Shown: positions 7,164 through 15,908, counted from the stretch's first letter. The stretch: DNA of 30,966 nt from Catenibacterium mitsuoka_A (GCF_964259225.1 NZ_CAXVKN010000026.1); one strand, 5' to 3'. Translations and numbers: made by a program. The notes: generated by a model not told the origin, from the letters alone.

Positions 7164-8837
7164 ATGAGAAGTGATAATGTAAAAAAGGGAGTAGAACGTG
7201 CACCTCATCGTTCACTCTTCAATGCCTTAGGCATGACAGAAGAAGAATTAGAAAGACCTCTAATCGGGGTAGTTTGTTCATATAATGAAATTGTTCCTGG
7301 TCATATGAATCTAGATAAGATCAGTGAAGCAGTCAAGAAAGGTGTTTATTTAGCGGGTGGTGTACCAGTTGAAGTACCTGCGATTGCAGTATGTGATGGT
7401 ATTGCGATGAACCATACAGGTATGAAATATTCACTCGTAACTAGAGAACTCATTGCAGATAGTACAGAATGTCTGGCGACAGCACATCAGTTTGATGGTC
7501 TTGTCATGATTCCTAACTGTGATAAGAACGTTCCAGGCTTATTAATGGCAGCAGCTCGTTTAAATATTCCAACTATTTTTGTATCAGGTGGACCAATGCT
7601 TGCAGGTAAGAAATTAAATGGTAAGAAGACTTGTCTTTCTTCACTATTTGAAGCAGTTGGTCAATACAATGCAGGTACTCTAGATGCGGCTCATCTTGAA
7701 GAATTTGAAGAAAAAGCATGTCCAACATGTGGTTCATGTTCAGGTATGTATACAGCGAACTCTATGAACTGTTTAACAGAAGCACTCGGTATGGGTCTTC
7801 GTGGTAATGGAACTATTCCAGCTGTTTATTCAGCACGTATCAGACTTGCTAAACATGCTGGTATGAAGATCATGGAATTAGTAGAAAAGAACATAAAACC
7901 AAGAGATATCATGACTCCTGCTGCCTTCAAGAATGCGATGACAGTGGACATGGCTTTAGGATGTTCTACAAACTCAATGCTTCATTTACCAGCTATCGCA
8001 CATGAAGCAGGTGTTGAATTAAATCTTGAAATTGCGAATGAAATTTCTAAATATACACCAAACCTTTGCCATTTAGCACCAGCAGGTTCTACATTTATGG
8101 AAGATTTAGATGATGCCGGTGGAGTATATGCAGTCATGAATGAACTTGATTCATTAGGTATCTTAGATACAACAGGAATCACATGTACTGGTAAGACTAT
8201 TAAAGAAAATATTGCAGGATGTGTAAACTTAGATTCAAAAATCATCCGTCCTGTTGATAACCCTTATATGAAAACAGGTGGTATTGCGGTATTAAAGGGT
8301 AATATTGCACCTGATAGCTGTGTCGTTAAGGCAGCGGCAGTCGCACCTGAAATGATGAGTCATACTGGACCAGCGAGAGTATTTGATAGTGAAGATGATG
8401 CAATCAAGGCAATTCGTGCTGGTAAGATTGTTAAGGGTGATGTTGTTGTTATTCGTTATGAAGGTCCTAAAGGTGGTCCTGGTATGAGAGAAATGTTATC
8501 TCCTACAAGTGAAATCGCTGGTATGGGACTTGATAAAGATGTTGCATTAATTACAGATGGTCGTTTCTCAGGAGCAACTAGAGGGGCGTCTATTGGACAT
8601 GTATCTCCTGAAGCAGCAGTAGGAGGACCTATCGCTTTAATTGAAGAAGGAGATATGATCTCTATTGATATTCCAAATAATAAGATTAATGTAGCTGTAG
8701 ATGATGCTACGTTAGAAGCACGTCGTGCTAAATGGCAGCCAAGAGAACCTCGTATCACTACAGGTTACTTAAGACGTTATGCTGCTCAGGTAACAAGTGC
8801 CAATACTGGAGCTGTATTACAGCCAAATGATAAGTAA
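7164..8837 (+). CDS. ilvD: Dihydroxy-acid dehydratase
   Basis: It dehydrates 2,3-dihydroxyisovalerate or dihydroxymethylvalerate to the 2-keto acid, giving the common precursor of valine and leucine. Length 557 residues is typical. Cysteines expected to bind the Fe-S cluster are seen in the NCDKNVPGLLMAAARL segment and in CPTCGSCSGMYTANSMNC, and the C-terminal half has the usual GLDKDVALITDGRFSG motif. The ribosome site TTAGGAGG overlaps the leuB stop, so it is co-transcribed with tight spacing. Confidence 0.95.
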   Translation: MRSDNVKKGVERAPHRSLFNALGMTEEELERPLIGVVCSYNEIVPGHMNLDKISEAVKKGVYLAGGVPVEVPAIAVCDGIAMNHTGMKYSLVTRELIADSTECLATAHQFDGLVMIPNCDKNVPGLLMAAARLNIPTIFVSGGPMLAGKKLNGKKTCLSSLFEAVGQYNAGTLDAAHLEEFEEKACPTCGSCSGMYTANSMNCLTEALGMGLRGNGTIPAVYSARIRLAKHAGMKIMELVEKNIKPRDIMTPAAFKNAMTVDMALGCSTNSMLHLPAIAHEAGVELNLEIANEISKYTPNLCHLAPAGSTFMEDLDDAGGVYAVMNELDSLGILDTTGITCTGKTIKENIAGCVNLDSKIIRPVDNPYMKTGGIAVLKGNIAPDSCVVKAAAVAPEMMSHTGPARVFDSEDDAIKAIRAGKIVKGDVVVIRYEGPKGGPGMREMLSPTSEIAGMGLDKDVALITDGRFSGATRGASIGHVSPEAAVGGPIALIEEGDMISIDIPNNKINVAVDDATLEARRAKWQPREPRITTGYLRRYAAQVTSANTGAVLQPNDK

Positions 8838-8854
8838 AGGAGGAGAATCCAAAA

Positions 8855-10531
8855 ATGTTAATGAAAGGATCGGACATTGTAGTAGAAAGCCTTCTTGAAC
8901 AGGGCGTTGATACTATCTTTGGCTATCCAGGAGGGGCAATCCTAGAAGTCTATGATAGTTTATATAAGTATCAGGATAAGATTCATCATGTCCTTACATC
9001 TCATGAACAGGGTGCGTCTCATGCAGCTGATGGTTATGCACGTGCCACTGGTAAAGTGGGTGTCTGTATGGCAACAAGTGGACCTGGTGCCACTAACCTT
9101 GTCACAGGTATTGCGACAGCCATGATGGATTCTATTCCTTTAGTTGCTTTAACTGCCAACGTAGGTGTCAATGCCTTAGGTAAAGATGCCTTCCAAGAAA
9201 TTGATATCAAGGGTGTGACTATCCCTATTACTAAACATAATTTTATTTGTAAATCACCAGAAGAATTGGCTCCTACTATCCGTAAAGCATTCCAGATTGC
9301 GAAAGAAGGTCGTCCAGGTCCAGTATTAGTCGATATGACTAAGAATGCGACTGTGGGTTCTTGTGAATATACAAAAAAGGTACCAGATGTCATTGGCAGC
9401 CGTAATTATACATTCCCTACAACTTCTATTAAGAAAGCTGTAGAAATGATTGAAGCATCAGAAAAGCCATTCGTATTTGTCGGTGGTGGATGTATTGCTT
9501 CTCAGGCGAGTGCAGCTTTAAAAGAATTTGTAGAAAAAATCGATGCACCAGTTACTGATACATTAATGGGTAAAGGGGCTTATGATGGCACTAATCCACG
9601 TTATGCAGGGATGCTTGGAATGCATGGGACTAAAGCAAGTAATATCGGTGTATCAGAATGTGATTTATTGATTGCGATTGGTGTACGTTTCAGTGACCGT
9701 ATTACTGGTAATGTAGATACATTTGCGAAGAATGCGAAGATTATTCATATTGATGTCGATGATGCAGAAATCGATAAGAATGTGCCTGTTGATTTAGGTA
9801 TTGTCGGAGATGCAAAAGATGTTATTGAAGCTATTAATTTAACTTTAACACAACAGAACCATCCAGGATGGATGAAGGAAGTACGTACATTAAAGGATCG
9901 TTATCCTTTAACATATGATCAGTCTAGATTAACTGGTCCATATGTGATTGAACAGATTGATAACTTCACTGATTCTCAGGCTATTATCACAACTGAAGTA
10001 GGTCAGAACCAGATGTGGGCAGCACAGTACTATCACTATAGACGTCCTAGACAGTTCTTAAGTTCTGGTGGACTTGGTACTATGGGTTATGGACTAGGTG
10101 CTGCAATGGGAGCTAAATATGGCTGTCCTAATCAGTTAGTATTCAATATTGCAGGTGATGGATGTTTCCGTATGAACCTCAATGAATTAGCCACTGCATC
10201 ACGTTACAATGTCCCAATCATTGAAGTAGTACTTAATAACCATGTACTTGGAATGGTAAGACAGTGGCAGACATTATTCTATGGTGAACGCTATAGTGCC
10301 ACAGTACTTCATGATAAGGTAGACTTTTGTAAGGTAGCAGAAGGATTAGGCTGTAAAGCAATCCGTGTCACTAAGAAAGAAGAAGTCATGCCTGCTTTAC
10401 AGGAAGCAGTGGATTATCATGGTCCAGTTGTTATTGAATGTATTATTGATGATGATGATAAGGTATTCCCAATGGTTGCGCCAGGAAGCTCTATTGCGGA
10501 AGTATTTGATGAAGCAGATATTAATAAGTAA
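8855..10531 (+). CDS. ilvB: Acetolactate synthase large (catalytic) subunit
   Basis: This ThDP-dependent enzyme makes acetolactate or acetohydroxybutyrate from pyruvate. Length 558 residues is standard. The ThDP glutamate is in TSHEQGASHAADGYARATGK. TSGPGATN follows, and the C-terminal ThDP/Mg motif is AGDGCFRMNLNELATASRYN with LGMVRQWQ. The DAFQE region reads LTANVGVNALGKDAFQE, whereas most family members have TGQV and a Pro three residues later. AAAGGAGGAG lies just upstream of the start. It is the last gene of the operon; its regulatory subunit IlvN is second. Confidence 0.95.
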   Translation: MLMKGSDIVVESLLEQGVDTIFGYPGGAILEVYDSLYKYQDKIHHVLTSHEQGASHAADGYARATGKVGVCMATSGPGATNLVTGIATAMMDSIPLVALTANVGVNALGKDAFQEIDIKGVTIPITKHNFICKSPEELAPTIRKAFQIAKEGRPGPVLVDMTKNATVGSCEYTKKVPDVIGSRNYTFPTTSIKKAVEMIEASEKPFVFVGGGCIASQASAALKEFVEKIDAPVTDTLMGKGAYDGTNPRYAGMLGMHGTKASNIGVSECDLLIAIGVRFSDRITGNVDTFAKNAKIIHIDVDDAEIDKNVPVDLGIVGDAKDVIEAINLTLTQQNHPGWMKEVRTLKDRYPLTYDQSRLTGPYVIEQIDNFTDSQAIITTEVGQNQMWAAQYYHYRRPRQFLSSGGLGTMGYGLGAAMGAKYGCPNQLVFNIAGDGCFRMNLNELATASRYNVPIIEVVLNNHVLGMVRQWQTLFYGERYSATVLHDKVDFCKVAEGLGCKAIRVTKKEEVMPALQEAVDYHGPVVIECIIDDDDKVFPMVAPGSSIAEVFDEADINK

Positions 10532-10533
10532 TT

Positions 10534-10566
10534 AAAAAAGGCTTGAAATAAAATCAAGCCTTTTTT
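10534..10566. terminator. Bidirectional terminator between ilvB and the sensor kinase
   Basis: Perfect 13-bp arms AAAAAAGGCTTGA/TCAAGCCTTTTTT flank a 7-base loop. A-run and T-run make it work on both strands. The stop codon of the converging kinase gene (10554-10556) lies inside the right arm, so the last kinase codons form half of the hairpin. Confidence 0.9.
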
Positions 10567-11879
10567 AGTGGAATAGAGATATGGATGGAGAATGTTTCTT
10601 CACTTTCTTTAATAGAACATGTTCCATTATGAAGTTCTACAATACGTTTTACACTTCTTAAACCAATCTTATTACTTTCTACTTTAGATAAGTCACTCTT
10701 CTTTTTATTGGTTAAGAGGAGATCAAAAGAATCATCAAGAGTAAGGGTCATATCTACATGTTTATCGGAATACTTATGAATATTAGAACAGAGGTTATTG
10801 ATCATTCTTTTGATCATGGAGAAGTCTAAAAGGACTTCTTTTTTTATATATTTAATGTCTTTATGAATGATAAAGCCTTCTAATTCTAGATAGTTAAGAT
10901 TCTCTTCTATATAGCCTAAGAGTGCTTCTGTAGACATACTTTCTAATTGAGGATGACTATTCTGTTCAAACACAAGTGAATAAGCAAATGTCTTATTAGA
11001 CAATTCTTTGATTTGTTCTACTTTGTCAATACATCTATGTAAGTAGTTATCCATCTGTTCCTGATCCTTGAAACAATGCAAGGCAAGAATATCCAGATAA
11101 CCTCTTAAACTTGTGAGAGGAGTTCTTAAGTCATGTGACATGGCAGTAATCAAATCATGATGTGTCTGTTGCATTTCTTTTTCTTTCTCATAATTTTCCT
11201 CTAATGTCATTCTTAGACCATCCATTTGATGAGCAAGTACTGCAAGTTCATCACGTCCTTGAATTGTCATAGGATGAGATAAATCACCCTGGGACATACT
11301 GAGTATTTCCTGTTTTAAACATTCAATATATTTGACTTTATGACGAATAAAAAAGAAAGTAGGAAGAAGGAATGTGAGGAAAGAAGCAAACAAAGCAACA
11401 TAGAAATAATACTTAATATACTTAAGCAAGTTCAGATCATATAGTTCTACTTCAGCCTTTTGATCCTTGAACTGTACAATCTTTGTATAAACCGCATTAT
11501 ACGCATCTGTTTCAAAGTCAGTCTGCAGAATATAAAGTGGTGTAATCACACTCACAGGTTGAGTAAGGAAATCTGCATAATTAGCTGCAACATAATATTC
11601 ATTCTTATTATCATAAATATAAACAGACAAGTAAGGATCATTGGTCTTGATCAATTTCTTTACTTGTTTCTTATCTGTTAAATTGACATCTTTCGCTTTT
11701 TCTTTAAACTCTTTAAAGAACTTATTTCTCTTATCCTTAATACCAGCAACTTCATCTATAAAACTATAATAGTGAGGAATCTGTTCTCTAAAACAGCTAT
11801 ATACCAATACTGCAGACATACTTGAGGCAATTAATATAAAGAAAATCTTAGAGGCAAGACTTACATATTTCTTACTCAC
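10554..11879 (-). CDS. Membrane sensor histidine kinase (HAMP, HisKA)
   Basis: It is the partner of the upstream OmpR-family regulator. From the GTG at 11879 (441 residues), a membrane segment at about 11-28 and another at about 157-178 bracket an extracellular sensor region. HAMP follows, then HisKA with MSHDLRTPLTSLRGYL (His about 249). The ATP-binding domain keeps an N-box-like SNIHKYS but lacks a clear DxGxG: the corresponding stretch is LTNKKKSDL, and the G2 region is KIGLRSVKRIV. Activity may be reduced or the domain divergent. The GTG is chosen because it overlaps the regulator stop by 8 bp behind AAAGGA; an upstream TTG at 11939 is in frame but lies deep inside the regulator. Confidence 0.88.
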   Translation of the reverse strand: MSKKYVSLASKIFFILIASSMSAVLVYSCFREQIPHYYSFIDEVAGIKDKRNKFFKEFKEKAKDVNLTDKKQVKKLIKTNDPYLSVYIYDNKNEYYVAANYADFLTQPVSVITPLYILQTDFETDAYNAVYTKIVQFKDQKAEVELYDLNLLKYIKYYFYVALFASFLTFLLPTFFFIRHKVKYIECLKQEILSMSQGDLSHPMTIQGRDELAVLAHQMDGLRMTLEENYEKEKEMQQTHHDLITAMSHDLRTPLTSLRGYLDILALHCFKDQEQMDNYLHRCIDKVEQIKELSNKTFAYSLVFEQNSHPQLESMSTEALLGYIEENLNYLELEGFIIHKDIKYIKKEVLLDFSMIKRMINNLCSNIHKYSDKHVDMTLTLDDSFDLLLTNKKKSDLSKVESNKIGLRSVKRIVELHNGTCSIKESEETFSIHISIPLKKA

Positions 11880-12567
11880 AATAATATCCTTTACCCCAGA
11901 TTGTTTTGATATGTTCAGGATTTGTAGGATCCTTTTCAATCTTCTGTCTTAAATGTCTAATATGCACCATAATTGTATTGTTTGCCCCATAATAATATTC
12001 TTCATGCCAGATAGCTTCAAATAGCTGACTAGGAGAAATAACCTGCTGTTTATTCATTAATAAATATTCTAGAATATTATATTCTAAATCTGTTAAGTTG
12101 AGTTTCTCTCCATCTATTGATGCTGTACGTTTTGCACTATTGACTTCTATATTACCTGTCTTATATATAATCTGTTTTTCTTGTGTAGTGCTTTTACCCT
12201 GATACACATGATAACGTCTCAGTAATGCTTTCACACGTCCATTTAATTCATTATAAGAAAATGGTTTAGTTAAGTAATCATCGCCACCACTAGAAAAACC
12301 TAATGTTTTATCACTATCCTGCCCCTTTGCAGTTAAAAAGAGAATAGGGGCTTTTGTTTTCTCTCTTAATAATACACACGCTTGATACCCATTCATCTCA
12401 GGCATCATCACATCAAGAATAATAAGATCTGTATCATCATCCACTAATTCTAATGCTTCTTTCCCATTACTTGCTTCTATGACATTATATCCTTCACTAG
12501 ACAATAATACCTGGATTACTTCTCGTATATCTTGATCATCATCTACTATCATGATTTTTTCATTCAT
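11872..12567 (-). CDS. OmpR-family response regulator, VanR-like
   Basis: This is a two-component regulator of 231 residues. The receiver has acidic residues at 9-11, phospho-acceptor Asp52 (ILDVMMPEMNG), Thr79 and Lys101 (LTKPFSYNEL). The winged-helix DNA-binding domain follows, with the recognition region NNTIMVHIRHLRQKIEKDP and the wing TIWGKGYY, close to VanR as I remember it. The ATG at 12567 is preferred over a TTG five codons earlier because GGAG sits correctly before it. It lies between a secreted deacetylase gene and the kinase. The TTTAAG arrays in the divergent gap upstream are candidate binding sites, which would make it autoregulatory. Confidence 0.92.
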   Translation of the reverse strand: MNEKIMIVDDDQDIREVIQVLLSSEGYNVIEASNGKEALELVDDDTDLIILDVMMPEMNGYQACVLLREKTKAPILFLTAKGQDSDKTLGFSSGGDDYLTKPFSYNELNGRVKALLRRYHVYQGKSTTQEKQIIYKTGNIEVNSAKRTASIDGEKLNLTDLEYNILEYLLMNKQQVISPSQLFEAIWHEEYYYGANNTIMVHIRHLRQKIEKDPTNPEHIKTIWGKGYYCE

Positions 12568-12569
12568 AA

Positions 12570-13241
12570 CTATCTCCAATCCTTTGCCTTCACCCAGTTC
12601 TCATGAGGTAACATGTGTCCAAGATGATCCATAACCTTAGATTGTGAACTATACATATTTGTTAACTTCATCTTCTTCTCTAAATCACTTTGACTTATAG
12701 AATTAAGATTATGAGGCATATTCTTTTTTCTATAGTATTTACCGAAATAGACAAGCTGATTCATATCAACACGACTATCTTTACTTACTATATAAGAAGT
12801 CATCTGATGATGCGTATGACCATATTCACCATCAGGATTATGTGTCACAACAGTTTTCCATTTCTTCTTACCTAATATATAGTGTACATCATTCTTGATA
12901 TATTTTCTTGATTTATTCCAATTATCTCTTTGTCCATTTGTTTTATCTGGATAATTAAACATAACACCTGTACTACCTGTTGCCTTCATGACATTCATAA
13001 ACTCTTTTCTTCTTACCTTATTATTACCATTAGTCAAACATACAACAAGATAATGTTTCTTTAAAAGATGACTGCCACCCCATATAGTTTCATCATCAGG
13101 ATGTGCTACAAACATCACAGAATCTATATTCTTAAGATTTAATCCATCAATCATCTTCTTATGCTTAATTGTATGATTAGAACCAAATAATGAACTAATC
13201 ATCAACAAAGAACTAATTGTCAACATTTTTAAATTATTCAT
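12570..13241 (-). CDS. Secreted PIG-L/LmbE-family deacetylase
   Basis: This family removes N-acetyl groups from GlcNAc-containing substrates with a Zn2+ centre. At 223 residues from the ATG at 13241, it shows the zinc motif AHPDDE (46-51) and the second signature HNPDGEYGHTHH (134-145). The first 20 residues form a hydrophobic signal peptide or anchor, so the enzyme probably acts outside the membrane on an envelope glycan; the true substrate cannot be read from sequence. GGGTGAT precedes the ATG. It begins an operon with the regulator and kinase and diverges from the YfhO-like gene. Confidence 0.85.
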   Translation of the reverse strand: MNNLKMLTISSLLMISSLFGSNHTIKHKKMIDGLNLKNIDSVMFVAHPDDETIWGGSHLLKKHYLVVCLTNGNNKVRRKEFMNVMKATGSTGVMFNYPDKTNGQRDNWNKSRKYIKNDVHYILGKKKWKTVVTHNPDGEYGHTHHQMTSYIVSKDSRVDMNQLVYFGKYYRKKNMPHNLNSISQSDLEKKMKLTNMYSSQSKVMDHLGHMLPHENWVKAKDWR

Positions 13242-13285
13242 ATTTATCACCCATTTTTACAATATCATCTCTTTATTTAAAAAAC

Positions 13286-13313
13286 CTTAAAAGAATTCTT
13301 AAGATTTCTTAAA
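13286..13313 (-). promoter_or_regulatory. TTTAAG-type operator cluster, minus-strand side
   Basis: On the plus strand the hexamers are CTTAAA (13286), CTTAAG (13298) and CTTAAA (13308), with starts 12 and 10 bp apart. Read on the minus strand they become TTTAAG, CTTAAG and TTTAAG, oriented toward the deacetylase-regulator-kinase operon. A possible -10 (TATTGT on the minus strand, 13265-13260) lies downstream. OmpR-family proteins typically bind such direct repeats as side-by-side dimers. Confidence 0.6.
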
Positions 13314-13329
13314 CATAAAATTCACAAAA

Positions 13330-13368
13330 ATTAAGTGAATTTAAGATTTGTTTAAGTCTAAATTTAAG
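13330..13368 (+). promoter_or_regulatory. TTTAAG-type operator cluster, plus-strand side
   Basis: Hexamers ATTAAG (13330), TTTAAG (13340), TTTAAG (13351) and TTTAAG (13363) start 10, 11 and 12 bp apart. The pair at 13340/13351 is exactly TTTAAG-N5-TTTAAG, the published CiaR site of pneumococcus. A -10-like TACAAT follows at 13379-13384 with no good -35, so the array covers the -35 position and suggests activation of the YfhO-like gene. Confidence 0.65.
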
Positions 13369-13402
13369 ATTTGTTTCTTACAATAGTATCGAGGTGAAAA
13401 TC

Positions 13403-15718
13403 ATGACTAAAAAAGACAAGCGCACCGTTTGTCTACTTGGTCTACTATCTATCGCATTAGTCTTTATACTTACATCCAATGTCTTTGGTAACACAATTGA
13501 CTGGTATAGCCAACATGTAGTTATTGCGGATGCATTAAGACATGCAATAAGAAGTGAAGGAACACTATTCCCTACTTATATGAAACAGTTAATGGGTGGA
13601 GGAAATATATATCACTTCTCTTATTATGGATACTTAAGACCAGATATTCTTATAGGTGCATTACTCATACATGTAAATATGCAGACAATCATCATTGCCT
13701 ATAGTGTATTGATGCTGACACTCTCTGTTATATGTTGTTATATCTTTTTAAGACAACATACAGATAACGAAAACATCTGTATCTTTGTCAGCTTGCTTGT
13801 ATTATTATCAAGTATCTTCTTTCATTCACATAAACAGATCATGTTTGTGAACTATATGCCTTACTTATTCCTCGCTTTAATAAGTATAGAAAAGAAGAAC
13901 TTTGCAGCTTTTACACTATGTGGCAGTATGATTGTACTTCATAGCTATTTCTATTGTATTGGATGCTTTATTGTATGTTTCATTTATTTACTTTATCGTT
14001 ATCCTGCTGAATGGAAGAAGCTCTTTATATCATATATATTAATTGTCCTATTAACCGCAATACTGACAATTCCAACACTCTATATTATATTAATGAATGG
14101 TAAATCTGGTGCACCCACTGCACTTGCATCATTATTCATCCCTTCTCTTAATTTAAAAGGTTTACTTTATAGTAAATATGGATGTGGTCTCACATATATC
14201 TCATATATTCTTTTAGTTCTTGCATTAAGTGATAAACAGCTAAGAAAGCTTTCTATTGTCACTCTTGCATCATTCTACTCTCCACTTATGTGGTTTATTA
14301 TGAATGGTTTCTTATATGCAAGAAGTAAGATCATGATTGTCTTTATTCCAATCGTGGCTTATATCATGTGTATGATGTTAGTAAAGATTAAAGAAGGGGA
14401 TGTTACACTTTCTAGATATTCTGTACTGTTACTAATGATCCCATTATTCTTTATTGAATACCCATTCTCAGCACTTGTAGATTGCCTATTTGCGCTTCTT
14501 ATCTTACTCCAAAGAAGAAAGCATGTACTGTATGGATATCTTGTGGTTCCAATGTTGGTCGTATCATTTATTAATGGGCCTTCTTCATTTTATAAACCAA
14601 AGAAATCAGAAAAGAATGTTTCACAGTTAGTAAGAAGAAATAAGATGCATACAGTCGCAGATTTGACTACAAGACAGAATGTCAATCAAACTCATGGTTA
14701 TCTATTTAAACGTGTATCAGGCTATACATCTACTAATAATAAACATTATAATGAATTCCTATTTGATACATTAAGAATCCCTATTCCTACAAATAACCGT
14801 GTAGCACAGAATGATACAGACAACATCTTCTACCTTAAGACACTTGGTATTGATACCGTTATTTCTAAAAGAAATGCCCCTTATGGTTATTCTTTAAGGG
14901 ATCAAGATAAGAATGTAAAACTTTATCAATCAAATACTTCTTTACCTCAAGCTTATGCAACAAGCCAGTTAATGAGTGAAAAACATTTTAGACAGCTCTC
15001 TTATCCATATACTCTAGATACACTTATGAATTGTGCGATTGTGAATAAAGGTGATACACATTATCAAAGTCAATTTATTAAAGAAGATCCAGGATTCAAG
15101 AAATCTTATCATATTACTAAAAAACAGAAAAAAGAAATCACATTGAATCGTCAAACAAACAATGAAATCGTTGTATTAGAAGCAGATATTGAGAATAAGA
15201 AACCTCTTAATGGTGTATCTATTACTGTCAATGGAATGAAGAATAAACTCGCTAGTATTAAGAATCCTTATTATCATCCTCATACACACTTCACTTATGT
15301 GACTACAAGTAATCAATTAAAAGTAACTCTCTCTAAAGGTGACTATATTATTAAAAATATTAAGATGTATACACTTCATGCTTCTGCATTAAATCAGACT
15401 GTTGATCCATTAGATGTTAAGAAATCATCTAATATACTAGAAGGTAAAATCAATGTCTCTCAAGATGGTTACTTTATTACACGTATCCCTTATGAAAAAG
15501 GTTATACAATGTATATTGATAATAAGAAAGTCAATATAGAAAAAGTCAATCAGGCTTTCTTAGGATGTCGTATTTCAAAAGGGGGTCATACAATTAAGAT
15601 CACATTTGCTCCTCCAGGATATACCCTTTCATGTATCATAAGTACAATAGGTGTTATTCTATTTGTATTATTCTATATATATCAAAGAAAATATGATACT
15701 ATGTGTGAGGAGGGGTAG
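13403..15718 (+). CDS. YfhO-family multipass membrane protein
   Basis: This large membrane protein has 771 residues, somewhat short for the family (often about 850). About a dozen hydrophobic segments fill residues 10-390, an extracytoplasmic domain of about 350 residues follows, and a final membrane segment lies near the C terminus. The early loop (DWYSQH, then FPTYMKQLMGGGNIYHFSYY) and the late IPYEKGYTMYIDNKKV and SKGGHTIKITFAPPGYTL are typical of YfhO. YfhO proteins of Bacillus and Listeria are linked to glycosylation of lipoteichoic acid, probably as GT-C-type transferases. The ATG at 13403 is preferred over GTG 13394, which lies inside the GAGGTGA ribosome site. It heads the arm diverging from the deacetylase operon. 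Confidence 0.78.
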   Translation: MTKKDKRTVCLLGLLSIALVFILTSNVFGNTIDWYSQHVVIADALRHAIRSEGTLFPTYMKQLMGGGNIYHFSYYGYLRPDILIGALLIHVNMQTIIIAYSVLMLTLSVICCYIFLRQHTDNENICIFVSLLVLLSSIFFHSHKQIMFVNYMPYLFLALISIEKKNFAAFTLCGSMIVLHSYFYCIGCFIVCFIYLLYRYPAEWKKLFISYILIVLLTAILTIPTLYIILMNGKSGAPTALASLFIPSLNLKGLLYSKYGCGLTYISYILLVLALSDKQLRKLSIVTLASFYSPLMWFIMNGFLYARSKIMIVFIPIVAYIMCMMLVKIKEGDVTLSRYSVLLLMIPLFFIEYPFSALVDCLFALLILLQRRKHVLYGYLVVPMLVVSFINGPSSFYKPKKSEKNVSQLVRRNKMHTVADLTTRQNVNQTHGYLFKRVSGYTSTNNKHYNEFLFDTLRIPIPTNNRVAQNDTDNIFYLKTLGIDTVISKRNAPYGYSLRDQDKNVKLYQSNTSLPQAYATSQLMSEKHFRQLSYPYTLDTLMNCAIVNKGDTHYQSQFIKEDPGFKKSYHITKKQKKEITLNRQTNNEIVVLEADIENKKPLNGVSITVNGMKNKLASIKNPYYHPHTHFTYVTTSNQLKVTLSKGDYIIKNIKMYTLHASALNQTVDPLDVKKSSNILEGKINVSQDGYFITRIPYEKGYTMYIDNKKVNIEKVNQAFLGCRISKGGHTIKITFAPPGYTLSCIISTIGVILFVLFYIYQRKYDTMCEEG

Positions 15719-15722
15719 AAAA

Positions 15723-15908
15723 ATGAATAAAAGATTATATCGTTCAGCTCATGACCGTATGCTTGCTGGCGTATGTGGAGGTATTGCGGAATACTTCCAG
15801 ATTGATCCTACTCTTGTCAGACTAGGATGGGTCGCATTTACAGCGCTAGGAGGAAGCGGTATTCTCGCTTATATTATTCTTGCGGTTATTGTCCCAAGTG
15901 AATACTAA
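15723..15908 (+). CDS. PspC-domain membrane protein
   Basis: This is a 61-residue protein that is almost entirely a PspC domain: RSAHDRMLAGVCGGIAEYF followed by a hydrophobic stretch ending in ILAVIVPSEY. Such proteins are linked to envelope stress. It starts four bases after the YfhO-like gene behind GAGGAGGGG, so the two are co-transcribed. The operon then ends at a terminator. The family call is clear; the specific role is not. Confidence 0.9.
   Translation: MNKRLYRSAHDRMLAGVCGGIAEYFQIDPTLVRLGWVAFTALGGSGILAYIILAVIVPSEY

Noticed and set aside
8456..8758. A 100-codon minus-strand frame inside ilvD
   Set aside because: It is antisense to conserved ilvD motifs, with no start signals or family resemblance.
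13251..13402. The AT-rich repeats here as a CRISPR or satellite array
   Set aside because: The repeated unit is only 6 bp with one-helical-turn spacing and no spacers of constant length; an operator array explains it better.
11872..15718. A vancomycin-resistance type locus
   Set aside because: The regulator is VanR-like in sequence style, but no ligase, dehydrogenase or D,D-peptidase gene is present; the neighbours are a deacetylase and a YfhO-like protein.
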